A stretch of 31,980 nt of DNA from Palsa-872 sp036495195 (GTDB taxonomy: Bacteria > Chloroflexota > Dormibacteria > Dormibacterales > Dormibacteraceae), in assembly GCA_036495195.1 (NCBI GenBank), contig DASXNH010000203.1:1-31980 (forward strand), in the 5' to 3' direction. The position numbers and the translations under genes were made by a program. Below, piece after piece: positions 8,658-16,192 of the stretch. A model generated the notes under the pieces. That model was given only the letters and a program-made list of their open reading frames with translations. It did not search any database and had not been told where the DNA came from. Position 1 is the first letter of the stretch. Every line of letters starts with the position of its first letter.

Positions 8658-9233
8658 ATGAACACTGGCGCTGCCGATCACATGAGATGCCCGTGGGCGG
8701 AAAGCTCGCAGGCCATGCGCAACTATCACGACACCGAGTGGGGCGTGCCCTCGCATGACGATCGCCACCTCTTCGAGATGCTGACCCTTGAGGGCGCCCA
8801 GAGCGGCCTCTCCTGGGCGACCATCCTCAACCGTCGCGAGGGTTATCGCCGGGCCTTTGCCTCGTTCGAGCCGGCCGAGGTGGCGGCGTTCAGTGACAGC
8901 CACCTCGAACAGCTCCGCGAAGATACCGGGATCATCCGGAATCGACTCAAGATCTACAGCACCCGCACCAATGCTCAGGCCTTCATTCGGGTGCAAGCCG
9001 AATTTGGGTTTTTCGCTACGTACCTCTGGAACTGGGTCGACGGAACCAGGATCGTGAATCAGCCGCGGACGCTCGCCGACCTGCGTCCAACAACAGAGCT
9101 GTCAGACCGCATCAGCAAAGATCTCAAGCGCCGCGACTTCACGTTCGTGGGCTCCACGATCGTCTACTCGCTGATCGAGGCGGTGGGCATCGTCGACGAC
9201 CACCTCGCGGGCTGCTCGTTCAAACGGAAGTGA
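8658..9233 (+). CDS. tag: DNA-3-methyladenine glycosylase I
   Basis: A 191-residue base-excision repair enzyme that removes 3-methyladenine from alkylated DNA. The zinc-snap ligands Cys11, His24, His182 and Cys186 and the base-recognising Glu45 (LEGAQSGLSW) are all present, and their spacings equal those of E. coli Tag (Cys4, His17, Glu38, His175, Cys179) with an offset of 7. The N-terminal extension before MRCPW may be non-native; a second ATG at 8682 gives the conventional start. It is a single gene, divergent from the exporter and convergent with the Fur-family regulator. Confidence 0.95.
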   Translation: MNTGAADHMRCPWAESSQAMRNYHDTEWGVPSHDDRHLFEMLTLEGAQSGLSWATILNRREGYRRAFASFEPAEVAAFSDSHLEQLREDTGIIRNRLKIYSTRTNAQAFIRVQAEFGFFATYLWNWVDGTRIVNQPRTLADLRPTTELSDRISKDLKRRDFTFVGSTIVYSLIEAVGIVDDHLAGCSFKRK

Positions 9234-9282
9234 CGAACGCCGATGTCCACGGTCGCCGTTCAGGCGGTCGCTCGATCGACGC

Positions 9283-9678
9283 TTAAGAAGCCGGGGCGGA
9301 GCCGGCGCAGTCTGGGCAGATTCCGCTGAACAGCAGCTGATGGCTGGTGACAGTGAAACCCGTGTCGCTCTCAACCGCGGTCGTCACATTCTCCAGAATG
9401 CATCCGGGGACGCCGGCGACGCGACCGCACGAATCGCACCTGATGTGTTCGTGATGGCCCTCTCGCAGCTCAAAGTGCGCTCTGCCATCGCCCAGATCGA
9501 TCCTGTCGACCAGGCCGTCACGTTCCATCCCTGCGACCGCACGGAACACGCTCGAGTAGTCAGCCGCGCCCAGCGAGGCGCTGACAGACTGCTGGAGCTC
9601 GTCGATCGACCACACGTGTTGGCCGGGAGTTGAGAAGAGCAAACGCACTTGGTCGCGGATCGGGCTTGGAGGTGCCAT
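9283..9678 (-). CDS. Fur/Zur-family metal-responsive repressor
   Basis: A 131-residue Fur-superfamily regulator. A winged helix comes first (SSVFRAVAGMERDGLV near 42-57 is the recognition region), then the dimerisation domain with HHEH (75-78), which supplies metal ligands. Two CxxC pairs (Cys81/Cys84 and Cys121/Cys124) should hold the structural zinc. The start is the ATG at 9678, giving the normal family length; the frame stays open to 9924 but that part is antisense to the transporter gene. It is divergently transcribed from a Zn/Mn ABC importer, so it most likely represses it when metal is plentiful (Zur- or Mn-type; inference). Confidence 0.92.
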   Translation of the reverse strand: MAPPSPIRDQVRLLFSTPGQHVWSIDELQQSVSASLGAADYSSVFRAVAGMERDGLVDRIDLGDGRAHFELREGHHEHIRCDSCGRVAGVPGCILENVTTAVESDTGFTVTSHQLLFSGICPDCAGSAPAS

Positions 9679-9685
9679 GCCGACA

Positions 9686-9714
9686 ACTGTACCAAGTGCA
9701 ATGACGTTGCGCAA
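9686..9714 (-). promoter_or_regulatory. Candidate leaderless promoter of the Fur-family gene
   Basis: On the minus strand, TTGCGC (9714-9709), a 17-base spacer and TACAGT (9691-9686) form a plausible -35/-10 pair. The ATG at 9678 begins 7 bases after the -10 box, so the transcript would start at or within a base of the start codon. No ribosome-binding sequence fits in the gap. The -35 box lies inside an operator repeat. Confidence 0.45.
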
Positions 9715-9740
9715 ATGAATTGTGCAATACTCTTGCGCAA
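9694..9740. promoter_or_regulatory. Four 8-bp boxes at exact 13-bp spacing: probable Fur/Zur operator
   Basis: AAGTGCAA at 9694, TTGCGCAA at 9707, TTGTGCAA at 9720 and TTGCGCAA at 9733 start exactly 13 bases apart. TTGCGCAA is its own reverse complement. The array fills the space between the divergent regulator (start 9678) and importer (start 9740). It overlaps the candidate promoter elements of both, so a bound regulator could shut both genes. The repeats are seen directly; the protein that binds them is inferred. Confidence 0.75.
9726..9731 (+). promoter_or_regulatory. Candidate -10 box of the metal importer operon, leaderless
   Basis: AATACT lies 8 bases before the ATG at 9740 and overlaps the third and flanks the fourth operator repeat. 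No convincing -35 hexamer is seen at 17-18 bases, and no ribosome site precedes the ATG, so a leaderless transcript is the simplest reading. Confidence is modest because only one hexamer supports it. Confidence 0.35.
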
Positions 9741-10639
9741 TGTTGGGGAAGGCGGTGGGCGGAGCGTTTCTGGTCGTCGTGCTGATCGGCACCGCCTGCG
9801 GAACCGGCACCGCCGGGACTCCGGGGCTGATCAACGTCGTCGCCGGCGAGAACTTCTGGGGGAGCGTCGCCGCCCAGCTCGGAGGGCCAAAGGTTTCGGT
9901 CCACAGCGTTGTCACCGACCCCAACGCAGATCCTCACGAATATGAGAGCAGCACGGTGGACGCGCGCGCCTTTGCCGAGGCTGATCTGGTCATCCTGAAT
10001 GGCGCCGGCTACGACGATTGGGGCCAGAAGCTTTTGGACGCCAATGCAAGCAGCCACCGCACGGTGCTCGACATTGCCCAGCTGCTCGGCCGCCGGCCGG
10101 GGGACAACCCTCACTTCTGGTACCACCCCGGCTACGTGATGACCGTCGCCGACAAGATCACGGCCGATTACAAGGCGATCGATCCGGGGGACGCGGCGCT
10201 CTTTGACCAGCAGCGCAGCGCGTTCACGGCGGCGATGAGGCCGTACACGGAACGGGTCGCCGAGATCAAGAGCAAGTACGCGGGCACGCCGATCGGATCG
10301 ACCGAAAGCATCTTTGTCTACATGGCCGGAGCGCTCGGCCTGAACCTGATCTCACCCCCCGACTTCATGAGTGCGGTCGCCGAGGGCACCGACCCGCCGG
10401 CCGCCGCGGTCGCCACCTTCCACGACCAGGTCGCAGGCAAGAAGATCAAGTTGCTCGTCTACAACTTGCAGGCTTCGAGTGCCCTCACCACAAGCCTCAA
10501 GCAACTGGCCCAGCAACAGGGGATTCCGCTGGTCGCCGTCACCGAGACCCTGCAGCCACTCGGGGCGTCATTCCAGGACTGGCAAACGGCGCAGCTCACC
10601 GCGCTCGAAGCGGCGCTGGCCTCCGCGCCTCAAGCATGA
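9740..10639 (+). CDS. Zn/Mn ABC transporter substrate-binding lipoprotein (cluster A-I)
   Basis: A 299-residue TroA/ZnuA-fold metal-binding lipoprotein with a short signal and lipobox IGTAC (Cys20). Candidate ligands are His66 (DPHEY), His125 (NPHFW), Glu189 (STESIF) and Glu269 (TETL). Zinc proteins usually have a third His where Glu189 stands, whereas manganese proteins such as PsaA have Glu there; the fourth ligand is normally Asp. There is no long His-rich loop. The metal is therefore uncertain: Mn by ligand type, Zn by association with a four-Cys Fur-family regulator. The ATG at 9740 is used; an in-frame GTG at 9722 would lie inside the operator array. The end overlaps the ATPase start. 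Confidence 0.9.
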   Translation: MLGKAVGGAFLVVVLIGTACGTGTAGTPGLINVVAGENFWGSVAAQLGGPKVSVHSVVTDPNADPHEYESSTVDARAFAEADLVILNGAGYDDWGQKLLDANASSHRTVLDIAQLLGRRPGDNPHFWYHPGYVMTVADKITADYKAIDPGDAALFDQQRSAFTAAMRPYTERVAEIKSKYAGTPIGSTESIFVYMAGALGLNLISPPDFMSAVAEGTDPPAAAVATFHDQVAGKKIKLLVYNLQASSALTTSLKQLAQQQGIPLVAVTETLQPLGASFQDWQTAQLTALEAALASAPQA

Positions 10640-11436
10640 ACGATCGAAATGCGGCGATCGCGGCCAGCGGTCTCGCAGCAGGTTACGGATCGACAGCGAT
10701 CTGGTCTCAGGCCAGCTTTTCCATCCCAGCGGGATCATTCACCGCAATCCTTGGTCCCAACGGGGCCGGCAAGTCGACCCTGATCAAGCTGATCCTCGGC
10801 CTGTTGCATCCGATCGCCGGCAGGCTCGAGGTGCTCGGGGAAGCGCCCACGCGCGGCAACCCACGCATCGGCTACGTCCCGCAGGGTTCGGCCTTCGATC
10901 CGGAGCTCTCCATCCGTGGGCGCGACTTCGTCGGGCTCGGCATCGACGGGCACAGGTGGGGCATGCGCCTGATGGGTCGCTCGCAGATCGCGACTGCCGC
11001 CGATGACGCGATTCGTGCCGTCGGCGCCGAAGCCTACGCCGACCGGCAGCTTGGTCGCCTCTCTGGTGGCGAGCAGCAGAGGCTCCTGCTCGCGCAGGCG
11101 CTGGTGGGTCAACCCAGCCTGTTGCTGATGGACGAGCCGCTATCGCATCTCGACGTGCGCAATCAGGGCGCCATCGTGCAGCTGATCAGCCAGGTCGCGC
11201 GCGAGCGAAATCTGACAGTGCTGCTCATCGCTCACGACGTGAACCCACTGCTGTCGCACATCGACCATGTGCTCTACATCGCACACGGCAGGTTGGCCAT
11301 GGGCAAGCCTGCCGGCATCATCACGTCCGAGACACTTTCCACGATCTACTCCGCACCGGTCGAGGTCTTGCGTGATCGGCTCGGGCGGGTTTTCGTCGTC
11401 GGCCTCGAGGAGGAGGTCAGCCACCCGCATGCATGA
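10636..11436 (+). CDS. Zn/Mn ABC transporter ATP-binding protein
   Basis: A 266-residue ATPase that energises the importer. Walker A is GPNGAGKST (near residues 41-49), the signature is LSGGEQQR, Walker B is LLLMDEPLSHLD and the switch His is in LLIAHDVNPLL. The overall pattern is that of the ZnuC/MntB/PsaB group of metal importers. Its ATG overlaps the binding-protein stop (ATGA) and its 3' end overlaps the permease start by 8 bases, so the three genes form one coupled operon. Confidence 0.93.
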   Translation: MNDRNAAIAASGLAAGYGSTAIWSQASFSIPAGSFTAILGPNGAGKSTLIKLILGLLHPIAGRLEVLGEAPTRGNPRIGYVPQGSAFDPELSIRGRDFVGLGIDGHRWGMRLMGRSQIATAADDAIRAVGAEAYADRQLGRLSGGEQQRLLLAQALVGQPSLLLMDEPLSHLDVRNQGAIVQLISQVARERNLTVLLIAHDVNPLLSHIDHVLYIAHGRLAMGKPAGIITSETLSTIYSAPVEVLRDRLGRVFVVGLEEEVSHPHA

Positions 11437-12307
11437 CATGATCGCGATGGCAGCCACCGATCTGAGCTGGAACCCCCTTGACGATCTGGCCCTGCTCTTT
11501 CACTACGAGTTCATGGTCCACGCGTTCGAGGCAGGCACCGTCGTCGCCGTCGTCGCCGGCGCCATCGGTTACTTCGTCGTGCTCCGCGGCTCGGCGTTTG
11601 CCGCGCATGCGCTCTCACACATCGGTTTTGCGGGAGCAACAGGAGCGGTGGTGCTTGCGCTCAGCCCGATCGTCGGCCTCCTGGCCTTCACGCTTGGCGC
11701 CGGCGTCGCGATCGGAGCGCTGGGGAACCGGCTGCGTGGCCGCGACGTCACCATCGGCATCGTTCTCGCCTGGGCGCTCGGCCTCGGCGTGCTTTTCATC
11801 TCTCTATATCGCGGCTATGCCACGGAGGCCTACGCGCTGCTGTTCGGGCAGATTCTCGGCATCAGCACGTCGGACGTCGTAGCCACGTCGGTGGCAGGCG
11901 TGGTCACGATGGCGGCATTGGCGGTTGCTTACCGCCCACTCCTTTTCTCATCCGTGGACGAGGATCTCGCCAGCGCGAAGGGAGTGCCTGTCACCGTGCT
12001 GTCGATTGTCTTCATGGCCATCCTGGCGGTGGCGGTGAGCGAAGCAGTTCAGGTCGTTGGCGTGCTGCTCATCTTCGCCCTGATCGTCACGCCCGCGGCG
12101 ATCGCGGTGCGGTTCTCGAGCCGGCCACCCGTCGCCATCGGAATCGGGATCCTGCTGGCCCTGGCGTTCACGTGGTTCGGCCTGGCGATCGCCTTCTTCT
12201 CACCACACCCGGTCAGCTTCTTCATCACCACGCTGGCTTTCGCCACGTACCTGGTGGTCAGGCTGATGGAGGCCCTTCGGCCCCGCTTGCGCGCAAGGGT
12301 CTCATGA
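11429..12307 (+). CDS. Zn/Mn ABC transporter permease (ABC-3 family)
   Basis: A 292-residue membrane protein with about eight hydrophobic segments. The conserved ABC-3 segments are visible: VVLRGSAFAAHALSHIGFAGATGA in the first third and VSEAVQVVGVLLIFALIVTPAAIA near the end. It forms the membrane channel for the metal delivered by the binding protein. The start is the ATG at 11429, with AGGAGG about 12 bases upstream; the frame is open further back only inside the ATPase gene. The gene ends 88 bases from the convergent ABM-like gene. Confidence 0.92.
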   Translation: MHDMIAMAATDLSWNPLDDLALLFHYEFMVHAFEAGTVVAVVAGAIGYFVVLRGSAFAAHALSHIGFAGATGAVVLALSPIVGLLAFTLGAGVAIGALGNRLRGRDVTIGIVLAWALGLGVLFISLYRGYATEAYALLFGQILGISTSDVVATSVAGVVTMAALAVAYRPLLFSSVDEDLASAKGVPVTVLSIVFMAILAVAVSEAVQVVGVLLIFALIVTPAAIAVRFSSRPPVAIGIGILLALAFTWFGLAIAFFSPHPVSFFITTLAFATYLVVRLMEALRPRLRARVS

Positions 12308-12395
12308 CGCTCGCTTGACAGCGCTTGAACCTTTCGACCTTCCTTAATATCGCGACCGCCGGATGCGACCAGGTGGGCACGAATGGCGCGCACCG

Positions 12396-12689
12396 TCAAT
12401 CGCCCAGGTGGGAGACCACCTTGCCGATGCTCGAATGTTCCAGCTTCACATCCAGCGCGGTGAGGTGGGTGCCCACCCACTCGCCACTCTTCTGGACGAC
12501 GCGCTCGAGGGTGTCCTCGTCGATGCACGCCGTCATTGAGGTCAGCTCGTTCTCGCCAGTCGCGACCAGGTGGTAGCTGAGGAAACCAGGCTCCTTTCGC
12601 AGGTGGTCGGTCCAGCTGTCGTCGACCATTTGGATCACCTCGTCGCGCTGGCCGTCACCGACCCGGTACCGCCTGATGCTCATGAACAT
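12396..12689 (-). CDS. Small ABM-like dimeric alpha/beta-barrel protein
   Basis: A 97-residue protein that resembles the antibiotic biosynthesis monooxygenase (ABM) superfamily: an opening strand MSIRRYRV, a helix, then EPGFLSYHLVATGENELTSMTACID. Such proteins are small dimers that act as monooxygenases, stress proteins or ligand-binding modules; no catalytic residue can be named here. AAAGGAG stands 8 bases before the ATG at 12689, which fixes the start. It lies 60 bases downstream of the MFS gene on the same strand, and that transporter itself ends in a related domain. Confidence 0.7.
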   Translation of the reverse strand: MFMSIRRYRVGDGQRDEVIQMVDDSWTDHLRKEPGFLSYHLVATGENELTSMTACIDEDTLERVVQKSGEWVGTHLTALDVKLEHSSIGKVVSHLGD

Positions 12690-12749
12690 TTGGGTAGCTC
12701 CTTTCTACTGGGCGACTGTCCGCTTTTCGAAAGTTTGCGCTACTTTCCC

Positions 12750-14348
12750 TCAGGCGTCGTCCTCCGGGAGGTCGACGGCTATCAAGTGCGACGTGTCCGG
12801 TGAACCTTCGGAGAAGGAATCGGCCTCCTCCTCATAGCGCTGATCCGTGCCGGTGAGCCGGTCATCGTGCTGCCTCAAGTGCTCCTCCCATGAGGAGACG
12901 ACGTAGAGCTCGACGAACTGGCGCGCGACTTCACCATCGCGAAACAGCCCCCATTGTGTGGCTCCCGTACGGAGTCGCGACAGTCTCACTCGACTCATCG
13001 CCGTCAGAAACTGAGCCTCCTTTTCCGGCGCGACCGTGTATACGGTTTTGACCACAACCGGGCCGTCGTCGGCTCCTGCGGTCAGCACCAGGTTCGGCTC
13101 GGGCCAGAACTGAACGGTGCTCCTATCCATATCCCTCGTATCGATGATCGGCCAGATCCGCATGGTCGCCACGCCCGCGAGCATCAGGGCCGCGGCGATC
13201 AGGAAGGTCGTCATGAGGCCGGCCGGTGCAGCAACGATCCCCCAGAACAGAGCGCCGATTCCCTGTGCCCCAAAGAGGACCATCTGATAGACGGAGAGGC
13301 CCCGTGCCCGGACCCACGTGGGTAGGAAGAGCTGCAGCTCGGCATTGATGGTGGAGAGGAACGCCATCCATGCCATCCCCGCAGGTAGCAGAACGATCAG
13401 GATCACCACGGTGTTGCTGATCAGAACGACGACTGCCAACACCACCGCATACACGACCCCGCTCGCGGCCAGCAGGGCGTTGATCGAGAGTCGCGCTCGC
13501 ATCCTGGGCAGGATCACCGCTCCGGCGATGGCGCCGACGCCAAGCGCGCCGAGCAGCAGCCCGTATCCGTCAGCACCCTGGTTCAACCTGCGGTTTGCGA
13601 TGAGTGGGAGCAGAGCCCAAAGCGCGCTACCGGGAACCAGGAACAGCACAGATCGCAGCAGGATTCGCCGCACGACGGGGGCGTAGCGCACGTATCGGCC
13701 GCCGGCGCGCAGCGCCGAGATGAAGGGCTCCGGCAGCTTCGGTGCGGTCGCGGGTGGATGCCAGGCGACGAGCACGAGCAGAAACAGCGCGTACATCGCC
13801 GTGTTCAGTGCAAAAACCGCGCCCACACCCGCGCGAGCGATGACCACTCCCGCGAGGGCGGGTCCGACGGCGCGAGCCACGTTGATGCTGATCGATGAAA
13901 GCGCTGCCGCCGAATGCAGCTGGCTCCGAGGCACCAGATCGGGAACCAGGGCCTGGTACGCGGGGAGCGTGAGCACCGAGGTGCCTCCGATCAGGAACGT
14001 GAAGGTCAGCAGCAGCGCGGGCGGCATCTCGCCCGCATAGGTCAGAGCGGCAAGCGCGCCGCCGGCGACCACGAGGAAGCCCTGGACGACCATCAGCAGG
14101 CGGCGGCGGTCGAACGTATCCGCCAGCACGCCGCCGACCAGGCCAAAGAGCAGGTCGGGCAGGTAGTCGACGGTCTGGACCAGGGCGACCAGGATCGAGG
14201 CGTTCGGCTGGCCGACGAGCAGCCACTGCGCGCCGACCGTCTGCATCCAGCTCGCGACGTTGCTCACGAGGACCGCCAGCCAGATGGCGCGGAACAGACG
14301 ATTGCGAAGGGGCGCCCACGTCGAAACTGGCTTGGTCGTCTCGCTCAT
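12750..14348 (-). CDS. MFS exporter with C-terminal ABM-like domain (MFS_3/EntS type)
   Basis: A 532-residue protein. Residues about 1-410 form twelve membrane segments of the EntS-like MFS_3 family, with the loop motif GGVLADTFDRRRLL between segments 2 and 3. Residues about 430-515 are soluble and resemble an ABM-type ferredoxin-like domain (KTVYTVAPEKEAQFLTAM, then ELYVVSSWEEHLRQHD). This combination is common among actinobacterial MFS_3 proteins. Substrate is unknown; relatives export siderophores or drugs. It is divergent from the MOSC gene, with 69 bases between them. Confidence 0.9.
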   Translation of the reverse strand: MSETTKPVSTWAPLRNRLFRAIWLAVLVSNVASWMQTVGAQWLLVGQPNASILVALVQTVDYLPDLLFGLVGGVLADTFDRRRLLMVVQGFLVVAGGALAALTYAGEMPPALLLTFTFLIGGTSVLTLPAYQALVPDLVPRSQLHSAAALSSISINVARAVGPALAGVVIARAGVGAVFALNTAMYALFLLVLVAWHPPATAPKLPEPFISALRAGGRYVRYAPVVRRILLRSVLFLVPGSALWALLPLIANRRLNQGADGYGLLLGALGVGAIAGAVILPRMRARLSINALLAASGVVYAVVLAVVVLISNTVVILIVLLPAGMAWMAFLSTINAELQLFLPTWVRARGLSVYQMVLFGAQGIGALFWGIVAAPAGLMTTFLIAAALMLAGVATMRIWPIIDTRDMDRSTVQFWPEPNLVLTAGADDGPVVVKTVYTVAPEKEAQFLTAMSRVRLSRLRTGATQWGLFRDGEVARQFVELYVVSSWEEHLRQHDDRLTGTDQRYEEEADSFSEGSPDTSHLIAVDLPEDDA

Positions 14349-14417
14349 CTGCAGCGGGTACTGAGCTTAAGTCCGAATGTCGTGCGCGGCCGGCCGTCGA
14401 AGACGCAAAATACTCGG

Positions 14418-14975
14418 ATGCTGAAGGACGTGGAGCGGGCGCGCCTCGAGGAGAGCCTCGATCACATCCGCCAGGCACCACAGAGCGGCGGGACGGTCGA
14501 GCTGATTGTGGCCCGGCCAGGCGTCGATCAGCGGGAAGTGCTCACCGAGGGCTGGCTCGAGGTCGGCGGCGGCCTGAAGGGCGACACCTGGCGATCTCGT
14601 GGCAGCAGTCGCACCCCAGATGGGGGCGCCAGCCCCGACGCCATGCTCACCCTCATGAGTGCCCGGGCCGCCGCGGCGATCGCCGGGGAGCGCGAGCGTT
14701 GGGCGCTGGCCGGAGATCAGCTGTACGTGGATCTCGATCTCAGTCTCGCCAACCTGCCTCCGGGGAGCCGGGTCCAGATCGGTTCGGCGGTGATCGAGTT
14801 CAGCGAGGCGCCGCACACCGGCTGCGCGAAGTTCTCAGCCCGCTATGGCAATGAGGCGCAGGTGTTCGTCAACTCTCGAGCCGGTCGTGAGCTTCGCCTA
14901 CGAGGCGCCAACTGCCAGGTCGTCGTGGCCGGCATGGTCCGGCAAGGCGACGTGATAAGGAAGCTGCCGAGCTAG
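14418..14975 (+). CDS. MOSC-domain protein
   Basis: A 185-residue protein made almost entirely of a MOSC domain (the C-terminal domain of molybdenum cofactor sulfurases). The conserved Cys that may carry a persulfide is in APHTGCAKFSARYG, and the opening strand VELIVARPG is typical. Stand-alone MOSC proteins are thought to handle sulfur for Mo or Fe-S centres or to detoxify N-hydroxylated compounds. The start ATG at 14418 leaves a short N-terminal helix; the frame is open far upstream but only antisense to the MFS gene. Its TAG stop overlaps the convergent sigma gene's stop. Confidence 0.85.
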   Translation: MLKDVERARLEESLDHIRQAPQSGGTVELIVARPGVDQREVLTEGWLEVGGGLKGDTWRSRGSSRTPDGGASPDAMLTLMSARAAAAIAGERERWALAGDQLYVDLDLSLANLPPGSRVQIGSAVIEFSEAPHTGCAKFSARYGNEAQVFVNSRAGRELRLRGANCQVVVAGMVRQGDVIRKLPS

Positions 14976-16192
14976 CTCAGGCGCGCGGCACGGAGCGCGA
15001 GGTAGCGCTGCTCGGGAATGCTCGCGGTCATCCGCGCCGCCCGCTGGTATGACTCGCGAGCGGCCGGGTGATCTCCCGCGAGCTCGAGCAGGTGGCCCCG
15101 CACCGCCTCGAGTCGGTGGTTACGCGACATGCGTGCGTCGCCGTCGAGGGTGCCGAGGAGCGCCAGGCCGGCACGCGGGCCGTGGACCATGGCGACTGCG
15201 ACCGCGCGATTGAGTGTGATGATCGGTCCAGGCGAGACCCGCTCGAGGACGTCGTACAACGCCAGGATCTGCGGCCAGTCCGTTGCCGCGGCGCTCGGCG
15301 CTTCATCGTGGACGGCGGCGATTGCCGCCTGCATCTGATAAGGACCAACTGCCGCCGTGCCCAGGGTACGAGTGAGCAGCGCGACCCCTTCCGCAATCTG
15401 CGCGTGATCCCAGAGGTCGCGCCGCTGTTCGTCAAGCGGCACCAGAGAGCCGTCGGGTAGGGTCCGTGCGGCGCGGCGCGCGTCGGTCAGCAGCATCAAG
15501 GCGAGCAGGCCGGCGACCTCGCCCTCGGCCGGCAGCAGCGCACTCAGCATTCGCGTCAGCCGGATCGCCTCGGCCGTGAGATCTGTCCGGTTGAGGGCTG
15601 CTCCCGAGCTCGTCATGTAGCCCTCGTTGAACACGAGGTACAGCACGTGCATGACGACGCGCAGCCGATCCGCCAGCTCCTCCCTGGAAGGCAGCTCGAA
15701 GCGCGCGCCCGCGCTCCGGATGCTCTCCTTGGCGCGGCTGATCCGCTGAGCCATGGTGGCTTCCGGGACGAGAAAGGCGTTGGCGATCTCCGCTGTCGTC
15801 AACCCGCCTACCGCTCGAAGGGTGAGGGCCAGCTGCGAGGGGATGGTGAGGGCGGGGTGGCAGCACAGAAAGACGAGGGCGAGCGTGTCGTCGTGGTCGG
15901 CGGGCCTGGCGCGCCCAGGGACCTCGAGCAGCGCTGCCGTTTCCTCCCGCCGACGGCGCGCATCCTCGCTTCGCCACTCGTCGATGAGACGTCGCGACGC
16001 GACGGCCATCAGCCACGCCCGCGGGTTGTCGGGGATGCCTTTCCCAGCCCATTGGCGCGACGCGGCCAGGAGCGCCTCCTGCACCGCGTCTTCACACGAG
16101 TCGAACTGGCCGTGCCGCCTCACGAGCGTGCCGAGGACCTGCGGCGCCAGCTCGCGCAGCAGGTCCTCTATCCGGGTGGTATCGGATCTCAA
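14972..16192 (-). CDS. ECF42-type RNA polymerase sigma factor with C-terminal TPR-like extension
   Basis: A 406-residue sigma factor. Region 2 is near the N-terminus (FDSCEDAVQEALLAASRQW) and region 4 follows (LTTAEIANAFLVPEATMAQRISRAK). A roughly 200-residue C-terminal extension contains SPGPIITLNRAVAVAMVHGPRAGL and an AARESYQRAARM repeat-like end. Sigma factors of the ECF42 group have exactly this build and replace an anti-sigma factor with the extension. The best start is TTG at 16192, because it overlaps the upstream DGPF gene's TGA; the frame is open to 16489 but that part is the DGPF gene in another frame. Targets are probably the DGPF gene and relatives (known for the group). Confidence 0.9.
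   Translation of the reverse strand: MRSDTTRIEDLLRELAPQVLGTLVRRHGQFDSCEDAVQEALLAASRQWAGKGIPDNPRAWLMAVASRRLIDEWRSEDARRRREETAALLEVPGRARPADHDDTLALVFLCCHPALTIPSQLALTLRAVGGLTTAEIANAFLVPEATMAQRISRAKESIRSAGARFELPSREELADRLRVVMHVLYLVFNEGYMTSSGAALNRTDLTAEAIRLTRMLSALLPAEGEVAGLLALMLLTDARRAARTLPDGSLVPLDEQRRDLWDHAQIAEGVALLTRTLGTAAVGPYQMQAAIAAVHDEAPSAAATDWPQILALYDVLERVSPGPIITLNRAVAVAMVHGPRAGLALLGTLDGDARMSRNHRLEAVRGHLLELAGDHPAARESYQRAARMTASIPEQRYLALRAARLS

Noticed and set aside
7561..8661. A 366-codon plus-strand open frame opposite the exporter ATPase
   Set aside because: It lies antisense to a gene with all ABC ATPase motifs, and its composition is the low-complexity mirror expected in GC-rich DNA.
12308..12395. 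Possible promoter with TTGACA and TAATAT in the convergent gap after the metal permease
   Set aside because: The spacings between boxes (23, or 14 from TTGAAC) do not fit, and no plus-strand gene follows.
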